A DNA stretch of 9,266 nt, taken from the NCBI GenBank assembly GCA_031262285.1, contig JAISHZ010000077.1, forward strand, positions 1 to 9,266. The letters are read 5' to 3'. This DNA comes from Lachnospiraceae bacterium. GTDB lineage: Bacteria > Bacillota_A > Clostridia > Lachnospirales > Lachnospiraceae. The position numbers and the translations under genes were made by a program. The notes under the pieces are model-generated. The model was given only the letters and a program-made list of their open reading frames with translations, made no database searches and was not told where the DNA came from. Position 1 is the first letter of the stretch, and each line of letters opens with the position of its first letter. This document shows positions 1-4,825 of the stretch, piece after piece.

Positions 1-185
1 TCTATCGTTCCGGTTCCCCGAACCTTAGCTGTAATATTACCCGGCTGAACATACTGAACCGCAACTTCCGGAAGGGAATAATTTAGTATCGTGTTTGAGA
101 AAAAAGTAAGAACCAACATCACCGCCAAGAAAATAATCGCCGCATTCTTTACCCAGTCTCTTCTTTTTTTTCGATTTTCATTCAT
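1..185 (-). CDS. Membrane-fusion (HlyD-like) protein, N-terminal part only
   Basis: The reading frame runs off the left edge, leaving about 61 codons. The product starts MNENRKKRRDWVKNA, a basic cytoplasmic tail, followed by one hydrophobic segment (about residues 16-31) and then the extracytoplasmic stretch PEVAVQYVQPGNITAKVRGT. A basic tail, one membrane anchor and a short strand ending in 'xVrgtG' is typical of the start of periplasmic adaptor/HlyD-type proteins that work with MacB-like ABC exporters. In Gram-positives these are anchored outside the membrane. The ATG at 185 is preferred over the ATG at 191 because GGGAGAG lies 6 nt upstream of it. The 191 ATG overlaps the TGA of a 24-codon ORF. 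The assignment rests on the N-terminus only, so the rest of the protein and its partner transporter cannot be judged. Confidence 0.6.
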   Translation of the reverse strand, partial: MNENRKKRRDWVKNAAIIFLAVMLVLTFFSNTILNYSLPEVAVQYVQPGNITAKVRGTGTI

Positions 186-187
186 TT

Positions 188-262
188 TCATCTCTCCCAT
201 GTGCTCATTTCATGATAATCTTGCGACCCTTTGCGCGGGATAGTGGCTGCGAATAGTAACAT
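188..262 (-). CDS. Possible 24-residue leader peptide upstream of the membrane-fusion gene
   Basis: An ATG at 262 is preceded by a strong, well-spaced ribosome binding site (GGAAGGA, then 5 nt). It opens a 24-codon frame, starting MLLFAATIPRKGSQ and ending MSTWER, that stops at TGA 190-188. That TGA overlaps the ATG at 191 (ATGA), so translation could be coupled to the membrane-fusion gene. The peptide matches no family I recognise. It could instead be chance, with the RBS serving nothing. The good RBS and the overlap are the only support. Confidence 0.3.
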   Translation of the reverse strand: MLLFAATIPRKGSQDYHEMSTWER

Positions 263-315
263 ACTCTTCCTTCCGCGCACCTTCCGTCGTGGCGCAAATA
301 GTAATGAAGTTCTAA

Positions 316-330
316 TTGGAAACGCTAACG
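316..330. promoter_or_regulatory. cre/LacI-type operator-like sequence
   Basis: TTGGAAACGCTAACG fits the CcpA cre pattern wTGNAANCGNWNNCW at all positions but the last. It lies just past the permease stop codon and upstream of the 24-codon ORF and membrane-fusion gene. A LacI-family or CcpA protein could act here, but one short degenerate match is weak evidence. Confidence 0.25.
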
Positions 331-337
331 CAATATG

Positions 338-1285
338 TTATCCCTTAATCCCGCCTTGATAAGTGATCCCTTCCACAAGGTATTCTTCTCCATATAAGAA
401 TACCAACAAACTAGGCACCATGTAGATCGTCGCGACCGCGAAAGCCAGACCGATCTCCGAAGCATTGATCTTGCTTAAAAAGACAGACAAGGGGTATTTT
501 TCTTGATCAGAAAATAAAACCAAAGGTTGTTCGACCATATTCCAATAATCGATAAAGACCAATATCGCTGCGGAACAAATCACCCCTTTACAGAGTGGCA
601 TACAAATGCGAATAAAGATCTGCCACTCTCCCGCTCCGTCTATCTGTGCAGCCTCGACGATCTCCGTCGGGATTCTGCGGATAAATTTCGTAATCAAAAA
701 TACCGCGAATGGAGAAAAAATACCGGGAAGCCAGATCGCCCAGTTGGTATCGAGTAGATGGAGCCAGTCTGCGGTCAGATAATTGGGCACTAAGGTAACT
801 TGATAGGGCATCAGCATCAAGATAATATATGTAAAAAATATCAGTTCTCTGAGTCTGCCCCGATATCGCGCAAATCCGTAAGAAGCCAGACAGGCGATGA
901 TCAATTGAAAAATAACGATCGGCGCGACCAACACCACGGAATTCCAAAATTTCAACAAATACTCGGGGCTTTTGATCAAAACAGTGACATATTGGCTCGC
1001 CGAAACCATATCGGGAATAAATTTTAAGTTCACTTTCTCCGAGATATAGACCTTACCGCCGGTATCCGTCGTAGCAAATACCGAACCATAATTGGCGGAA
1101 ATCTCTGAAGCAGACATGAATGAATTGGTAAAAGTCAAAATAATCGGTGTCAAAAACAGAAACGCGAATCCGGCAGCAAAAAACGTTGTAATCGCTATGC
1201 GAATCTTGGAGTATCCCACACGTCGAAGCGCTTTCTTGTGAAGGGTTTTGGTACTTATTTGTTTTCTAACATTGCTATTTTTCAT
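338..1285 (-). CDS. Carbohydrate ABC transporter permease, MalG type
   Basis: Inner-membrane subunit of a carbohydrate-uptake ABC importer (CUT1 type), 315 residues from the chosen start. After a basic N-terminus comes the first membrane span (AITTFFAAGFAFLFLTPI), then an extracytoplasmic loop and further hydrophobic spans. At about residues 211-230 is the cytoplasmic EAA loop (EAAQIDGAGEWQIFIRICMP) that docks onto the ATPase. It ends in GITYQGGIKG, like other MalG-type permeases (VxGxxxGaVKG). The ATG at 1285 overlaps the TGA of the upstream permease (ATGA), with AAAGGA 9 nt upstream, so translation is probably coupled. An in-frame ATG at 1309 would add 8 residues but has poor RBS spacing. 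The substrate cannot be read from sequence. No ATPase is present, as is common where a shared MsmK-like ATPase serves several importers. Confidence 0.93.
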   Translation of the reverse strand: MKNSNVRKQISTKTLHKKALRRVGYSKIRIAITTFFAAGFAFLFLTPIILTFTNSFMSASEISANYGSVFATTDTGGKVYISEKVNLKFIPDMVSASQYVTVLIKSPEYLLKFWNSVVLVAPIVIFQLIIACLASYGFARYRGRLRELIFFTYIILMLMPYQVTLVPNYLTADWLHLLDTNWAIWLPGIFSPFAVFLITKFIRRIPTEIVEAAQIDGAGEWQIFIRICMPLCKGVICSAAILVFIDYWNMVEQPLVLFSDQEKYPLSVFLSKINASEIGLAFAVATIYMVPSLLVFLYGEEYLVEGITYQGGIKG

Positions 1286-2208
1286 CCCTCCACATCCTTT
1301 CCGAACCATTTCTCCGTAAGGAATAGGATTCCAATTAGTATCACCATCACAAGAGACATCAAAATCGCGGCAGTTGAAAGCTTCTGATAATCTAATTTCC
1401 CAAACATATTATTCATATAGTGCTGTAACATATACAAGGTATCGTAGGGATAATCACCCGTAAGCAAATAAATCTCTCTAAAGACTTTAAACGAACTAAT
1501 AAGAGACATAATCGTCACAAATAAAATCGTGGAAGAAAGATATCGTATTTTAATATAGAAGAAAGTTTGAAATGCTGAGGCACTTTCCAACTTTGCTACC
1601 TCTATCACATCTTTGGGGATACTGGCTAACGCCGCCATAAATAAAATCATATTGTAGCCTAAGTTTTTCCACAAAAATAATAAAACAATCACGATATGGG
1701 AATATTCTGATTTAAACCAATCGATCCGACTCCCGCCAAACGCCAATAGGATATCATTCACCGCACCGTTATAATCAAATAAAACCTGCCAGATCAACAC
1801 GACGGATGCGATCGGTACCATAAGTGGACTTAAAAAGAAGGTACGGAACTGACTGCGAAACGGCAATTTCATCTCCAACACGATCGCCAACATAAGAGAC
1901 AAAACGACCGCCAAAGGAACAGCTACCAACGAAAAAGTCAATGTATTTTTCACCGCTGTCTGAAAAGCGCCATTTTTGACGATCTGCAAATAATTATCAA
2001 GGAAGACAAACTCCCCACTGATCGGATTTTTGATTACCGAATAATACATCACCACAGCAAAAGGCACGACGAAAAAAATCAAAACACCAATCACACTCGG
2101 CGCTATATATAACGCCGAGCGAAATCGCCGCTTCTTGTGCATCTGATCTGTTTTATGTAATCGTTTCCCTTTGTGGGGGGGTAAAACTTTTGGCTTTTTA
2201 ATCTGCAA
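1282..2208 (-). CDS. Sugar ABC transporter permease, MalF/UgpA type
   Basis: Partner permease of the MalG-type subunit, 308 residues, expected to form the heterodimeric membrane channel of a CUT1 importer. A long basic N-terminus (about residues 1-31) precedes the first span (ALYIAPSVIGVLIFFVVPF, residues 32-50), where the 'APSVIG' start is typical of this family. Further spans lie near 90-110, 125-143 and 172-192. The coupling-helix region at about 203-215 (EVAKLESASAF) is a degenerate EAA motif. Translation appears to start at TTG 2208, because GAGGAG lies 8 nt upstream and no ATG is available nearby in frame until residue 23, which lacks an RBS. It is co-transcribed with the downstream permease (4-nt overlap) from the promoter at 2355-2382. 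Confidence 0.93.
   Translation of the reverse strand: MQIKKPKVLPPHKGKRLHKTDQMHKKRRFRSALYIAPSVIGVLIFFVVPFAVVMYYSVIKNPISGEFVFLDNYLQIVKNGAFQTAVKNTLTFSLVAVPLAVVLSLMLAIVLEMKLPFRSQFRTFFLSPLMVPIASVVLIWQVLFDYNGAVNDILLAFGGSRIDWFKSEYSHIVIVLLFLWKNLGYNMILFMAALASIPKDVIEVAKLESASAFQTFFYIKIRYLSSTILFVTIMSLISSFKVFREIYLLTGDYPYDTLYMLQHYMNNMFGKLDYQKLSTAAILMSLVMVILIGILFLTEKWFGKDVEG
2155..2169. promoter_or_regulatory. cre-like site inside the start of the first permease gene
   Basis: ATGTAATCGTTTCCC matches wTGNAANCGNWNNCW except at the last base. It sits 40-54 nt into the coding region, a position where CcpA can block elongation. Carbon-catabolite control would suit a sugar importer, but the match may be chance. 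Confidence 0.2.
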
Positions 2209-2252
2209 ACCCTCATCTCCTCATCGGCAATTTTCTGATACGGTAATTTGCG

Positions 2253-2266
2253 TCCGCTGTAGCGGA
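2253..2266 (-). other. Small hairpin in the permease mRNA leader
   Basis: TCCGCT and AGCGGA face each other across 2 nt (effective 5 bp stem with a 4-nt loop). The hairpin lies in the roughly 140-nt untranslated leader between the predicted transcription start (about 2348) and the TTG start. No T-run follows, so it is not an intrinsic terminator. Confidence 0.3.
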
Positions 2267-2354
2267 TATCTTATCAAAAGTGAAAGCTATTTTTGCTTCC
2301 GTAATATTCCACGTGTTTTTTCATGAATTTATTAATTGGTTCCAGACTTTCAGT

Positions 2355-2382
2355 ATTATACTATAAAAAGCAAAAAAGACAA
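2355..2382 (-). promoter_or_regulatory. Sigma-A promoter for the two permease genes
   Basis: On the minus strand a TTGTCT -35 box (2382-2377) is followed by a 16 bp spacer and a perfect TATAAT -10 box (2360-2355). It points at the permease genes and lies about 150 bp before the TTG start. This gives the permeases their own transcription despite the intervening block that separates them from the solute-binding lipoprotein gene. Confidence 0.7.
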
Positions 2383-2408
2383 ACCTTATTTTTATATTCT
2401 GGTGTGAA

Positions 2409-2552
2409 TTACAGTTCACGTGTTCGCCGATCTACGTGAAACATCTTGGCAATGGCAAACCCTTTGACACACGCCCGGCATATCAGAAGGAATGTGTTGG
2501 CAAACACTTCAATCAAGCTGATTATGAGAAAAACTCTCATTGTGATTTTCAT
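2409..2552 (-). CDS. Possible 47-residue small membrane peptide
   Basis: An ATG at 2552 opens a 47-codon frame, MKITMRVFLIISLIEVFANT and so on, with a hydrophobic helix at about residues 6-24 and a basic C-terminus (VDRRTREL). A GGGAGAG lies upstream, but 11 nt away, which is longer than ideal. The last residues are encoded by the lone terminal-repeat half at 2415-2440, so the frame either uses the repeat as its end or is fortuitous. The opposite strand also encodes a hydrophobic run here, which lowers confidence. No family recognised. Confidence 0.25.
   Translation of the reverse strand: MKITMRVFLIISLIEVFANTFLLICRACVKGFAIAKMFHVDRRTREL
2415..2440 (+). repeat. Lone terminal-repeat half of the palindromic repeat family
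   Basis: GTTCGCCGATCTACGT (2422-2437) is identical to the conserved part of the terminal inverted repeats at 7424-7440 and 7528-7544. The preceding TTCACG is also shared with the 7424 copy. Here the motif sits in its own small palindrome (TTCACGT at 2415-2421 against ACGTGAA at 2434-2440). No hairpin core follows it directly. It lies between the permease promoter and the M23/Fic block. Confidence 0.7.
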
Positions 2553-2588
2553 TTATTTCTCAACTCTCCCACTGATTTGCAGATGTGG

Positions 2589-3359
2589 TTAGGGAACATA
2601 CCGAAGCCGCTCTTTATCTGTTGGTATGCCGTTTGTTACTTCAACCCACTCGCCATCTTGGTACACTTCATATTTTTGAAAAGCACAAGGCAAACCCTTT
2701 GCCGTTTCGATGTCGCTGCTGTCCATAAGCTGAAAATGTAGGTGTGGCCCAAAGGAGTTACCGGAGTGGCCCACGTTGCCAATTACATCACCGGCTTTTA
2801 CGTTCTGGCCCACAGTCATCTGTATCGAACCCGTTTGAAGATGGCAAAGCGCCGCGTACACATTTTCCGCCATTTCAATAATGACGAAGTTGCCCGCGAC
2901 GGATTGCACATCATCGGTTTTGGGGTCAAAGTGGTTAGCAGCTCTGTTGGCACCCGCAAAATCGGAAAAGAGATTTGTGCGTTCCCGTTCCGCATATCCA
3001 TCCTCGGCTCGGACAACAACGCCATCACAGGGAGAATATATCTCTTGGCCCCAGCAGTAGTAATCACTTATGGAAATCCCAAACAAAAGGTATTTCGGTA
3101 GGCTCCCACGATAAGAGGGCCAACCGTTTCTTTCCCAATCGACTTGGATAAAGTCATAGGCATATCTGGTTCCCAATTTGTTTGAACCGTGGCTCGGTAT
3201 TTTCGTTCCCGGCGTGTTGGGGGCAAGCCATTCACCCCGCATGGGAAACTGAACAATGATTGGCTCTTGCATATCTATCACCTCGTACGCTTCCTCTGTT
3301 GGCTCCGTCCCAATCTGCACATTGTTCACAACCACAGCGGCAAACAGGGCAACTATCAA
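2589..3359 (-). CDS. M23-family (LytM-type) metallopeptidase, main frame
   Basis: A probable extracytoplasmic zinc peptidase that would cleave peptidoglycan cross-bridges or related peptides. In the 256-codon frame the visible catalytic-domain signatures are the conserved block RGEWLAPNTPGTKIPSHG with H57, YAYDF with D69, CHLQTGS with H173, GNVGHSGNSFGPHLHF with the HxH pair H206/H208, and PSTD-like IPTDKERLRY near the end. The usual HxxxD ligand pair is replaced by a His 12 residues before the Asp. The only start in this frame is TTG 3359, with no convincing RBS. It falls in the middle of a hydrophobic anchor: the same open frame continues upstream as KRPIAARASIILIVALFAAV, with no start codon before a stop at 3438. 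The natural N-terminus is therefore probably supplied by the 30-codon frame at 3448-3356 through a -1 shift, giving about 286 residues. Confidence 0.85.
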   Translation of the reverse strand: MIVALFAAVVVNNVQIGTEPTEEAYEVIDMQEPIIVQFPMRGEWLAPNTPGTKIPSHGSNKLGTRYAYDFIQVDWERNGWPSYRGSLPKYLLFGISISDYYCWGQEIYSPCDGVVVRAEDGYAERERTNLFSDFAGANRAANHFDPKTDDVQSVAGNFVIIEMAENVYAALCHLQTGSIQMTVGQNVKAGDVIGNVGHSGNSFGPHLHFQLMDSSDIETAKGLPCAFQKYEVYQDGEWVEVTNGIPTDKERLRYVP

Positions 3360-3448
3360 AATAATGCTGGCTCGTGCGGCGATGGGCCTTTTCCCATTCC
3401 GCGCTGTTTTACATAGTCGTGGAAGGCTAGAATATCGTCAAACATCAT
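3356..3448 (-). CDS. 30-codon frame that probably encodes the M23 protein's N-terminus
   Basis: Starts at ATG 3448, overlapping the TGA of fic (ATGA; a second ATG is at 3445). It reads MMFDDILAFHDYVKQRGMGK, then in frame 0 GPSPHEPALF and TGA. Its TGA overlaps the TTG of the M23 frame. At codons 18-20 is the heptamer G GGA AAA (3395-3389), phased exactly as a -1 slippery site. Slipping there yields ...MGKRPIAARASIILIVALFAAV, a basic stretch joined to a complete hydrophobic anchor, followed by the M23 domain. Alternatives are a one-base deletion in an A-run (a broken gene or a sequencing error) or a genuine separate small peptide. I consider that the two frames belong to one protein fairly likely. 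Whether the shift is programmed is open. Confidence 0.5.
   Translation of the reverse strand: MMFDDILAFHDYVKQRGMGKGPSPHEPALF
3389..3395 (-). promoter_or_regulatory. Candidate -1 ribosomal frameshift heptamer
   Basis: GGGAAAA is read as G GGA AAA in the upstream frame, the X XXY YYZ pattern, and closely resembles the G GGA AAG site used for the lambda gpG/gpGT frameshift. Shifting -1 leads directly into the open M23 frame. I see no clear Shine-Dalgarno stimulator 10-14 nt upstream and no strong downstream stem, so efficiency would be uncertain. Confidence 0.35.
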
Positions 3449-4449
3449 TTCTTTACTAAAACATACTTCCTATTTTTATTCTCCCCTGTAGTTGTTAAAA
3501 CCCCCAATGTAACCAATTTAAGTAAATAACGCCTTGTCGTCCCAGCCGGTCTGCCGCCAAGTTCTACTGCTTTACTATTTGTAATACCGCCATTCGCTTT
3601 TAGGAAAAGATAGATTTTATGAACAAATTCTAACTCTTGATTATTTAACTGATCAACCACTTTGTCTACTATACTATCCGTCGCTGTATCACCAGCGTTT
3701 CCTTGACCATATTCCTTGATTGTTTTGAGAATGACATCAAGCATAAACTCGATAAATTTCGTTGAATTATTTTCTTTGTCACTAATCGCCAACATATCGT
3801 AGTATTGCTGTTGATTTGCATACACAATGCTTTCAATCGGAATCCATTCAAACACCTGTTGCCATTTTGACAAGATTAGATTTTGCCATAAACGCCCCAT
3901 CCGACCATTACCATCCGGGAACGGATGAATCATTTCCAATTCAAAATGAACCACACAACTTTTAATCAGGGCTGGTACATCATCTGTTTTAGCCCAATGG
4001 AACAATTCTTTGATCAGATTGTCTACAAATTGCGGACGTGCGCCGATATGAACAACATTGCCTTTACTATCGTAAACACCGACATCATCTCTTCGAAACC
4101 GACCACTTTCTTTCACTAGATCTTTTGTCATGAGACCATGCGCTGTTAGTAAATCATCAATTGAATATGGATTCAATTTGAAAACGGTCTCGTAAGCTTC
4201 ATAAGCATTTTCAACTTCTTGAACTTCATTTGGCGGACCCAGCACCCGCTTCCCATTGATGATATCCGTCACTTGTGCAAGAGAAAGAGAGTTGTTTTCT
4301 ATCGCCAAAGACGAATGAATGGAACGAATGCGGTTTTCTTTCCTAAGGTGCAAGTTTCTTTCGTGCTCGATTTCAAGACGAGTAGTCGCTTGCGTGATCT
4401 CTACGATCAAATTTAGCATTTTATTTGTTATTGAAAATGGTGGTTTCAT
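3445..4449 (-). CDS. fic: Fic-family protein (probable AMP transferase) with winged-helix C-terminus
   Basis: A 334-residue cytoplasmic protein. The Fic core motif HPFPDGNGRMGR (H175 to R186) matches HPFx(D/E)GNGRxxR in full, so catalysis of nucleotide (usually AMP) transfer to a hydroxyl of a target protein is expected. Near the N-terminus, S47-L-A-I-E51-N52 matches the inhibitory [S/T]xxxE[G/N] helix, whose Glu blocks productive ATP binding; this makes it a self-inhibited class II Fic protein. The region IINGKRVLGPPNEVQEVENA (about 64-83) is typical of Fic/DOC proteins of this group. Residues about 268-334 resemble a winged helix (LKANGGITNSKAVELGG, then RRYLLKLVTLGVL), suggesting DNA binding or autoregulation. 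AAAGGA lies 10 nt before the ATG. Its stop overlaps the ATG of the frame leading into the M23 gene, indicating translational coupling. The target is unknown. Confidence 0.95.
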   Translation of the reverse strand: MKPPFSITNKMLNLIVEITQATTRLEIEHERNLHLRKENRIRSIHSSLAIENNSLSLAQVTDIINGKRVLGPPNEVQEVENAYEAYETVFKLNPYSIDDLLTAHGLMTKDLVKESGRFRRDDVGVYDSKGNVVHIGARPQFVDNLIKELFHWAKTDDVPALIKSCVVHFELEMIHPFPDGNGRMGRLWQNLILSKWQQVFEWIPIESIVYANQQQYYDMLAISDKENNSTKFIEFMLDVILKTIKEYGQGNAGDTATDSIVDKVVDQLNNQELEFVHKIYLFLKANGGITNSKAVELGGRPAGTTRRYLLKLVTLGVLTTTGENKNRKYVLVKK

Positions 4450-4451
4450 AG

Positions 4452-4513
4452 GCTTCGCATCCTTTATCTATCATTTATTCAACATTATCTTAACATTTAT
4501 CTACCATTTTATC
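4452..4513 (-). repeat. Five imperfect GATAAATG-like repeats upstream of fic
   Basis: On the minus strand, GGATAAAATG, AGATAAATGT, AGATAATGTT, GAATAAATGA and AGATAAAGGA follow each other at roughly 10-14 bp spacing between the preceding stop codon and the fic RBS. The array is AT-rich and also creates several tiny ATG...TAA frames. It might be a binding array for the Fic winged helix, or it might be simple sequence drift. Confidence 0.4.
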
Positions 4514-4805
4514 CACCACTTTTGAAGTCCACCTCGGTCGGCGACTTGCCGTGCCGGATTGCTTCTTCAAACTCGTACAGTTTTTGCACCGTTTTTGTAC
4601 AGAAACGACCCTCGCCGTTCACAGGCTCAGTGCAACCGTACTGGCAAGTGTAGGTATCGCCGATTTCATGTCCGTTGCGGCAACCGATTCTAACGTGGGT
4701 ATCATAGGGATCCCATATCGAAGTACAGAACCGCAAAGAGAGTCTAACACCCACCCCCCAACTCTTTGCGGTTCGTCCGGTATACAATTCCAAAACCCAT
4801 GGCAA
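4509..4805 (-). CDS. Hypothetical Cys-rich protein, probably 5'-truncated by a repeat
   Basis: An open frame of 98 codons, from TTG 4805 to TAA 4509. The first roughly 33 residues are encoded by the hairpin repeat at 4718-4790 and look unlike protein of the same quality. The remainder (about 33-98) is coherent: RIGCRNGHEIGDTYTCQYGC with C42, H46, C54, C58 and later C69 could bind zinc, followed by a helical, charged C-terminus (KLYEFEEAIRHGKSP) ending VDFKSGG. I do not recognise the family. No start codon or RBS is visible between the repeat and the Cys cluster, so the original start was likely lost when the repeat arrived. It lies about 60 bp upstream of fic, same strand. Confidence 0.45.
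   Translation of the reverse strand: MPWVLELYTGRTAKSWGVGVRLSLRFCTSIWDPYDTHVRIGCRNGHEIGDTYTCQYGCTEPVNGEGRFCTKTVQKLYEFEEAIRHGKSPTEVDFKSGG
4718..4790 (+). repeat. Palindromic repeat copy A (hairpin core only)
   Basis: A perfect 13 bp stem, GAACCGCAAAGAG (4728-4740) against CTCTTTGCGGTTC (4762-4774), encloses a loop starting AGTCTAACACC. CAGAACCGCA, AGTCTAACACC and GGTTCGTCCGG are shared with copies B and C. Relative to those copies the stem carries A-T instead of C-G at the eighth pair, a compensatory change. No intact 17 bp terminal repeats flank it. To the right, sequence resembling a decayed arm (TATACAATTCCAAAACCC, then ACGAAC) is suggestive only. It sits 36 bp beyond the lipoprotein gene's stop codon. 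Confidence 0.8.
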
Positions 4806-4825
4806 ACGAACATATAACGCAGCAG

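Noticed and set aside
2452..2592. Plus-strand 46-codon frame with a hydrophobic stretch (TLIVIFIYFSTLPLIC)
   Set aside because: No ribosome binding site before the ATG. Hydrophobic runs on both strands are expected from the T/A-rich composition here.
2436..2741. Plus-strand frame of 101 codons from a GTG in the terminal repeat
   Set aside because: It lacks an RBS, runs antisense into the M23 gene and has no recognisable domain. The M23 reading on the other strand is clearly coding.
4728..4774. Copy A as an intrinsic terminator for the lipoprotein gene
   Set aside because: The 13 bp stem is strong, but no T-run follows it on the minus strand, and the same hairpin occurs in copies B and C away from gene ends.
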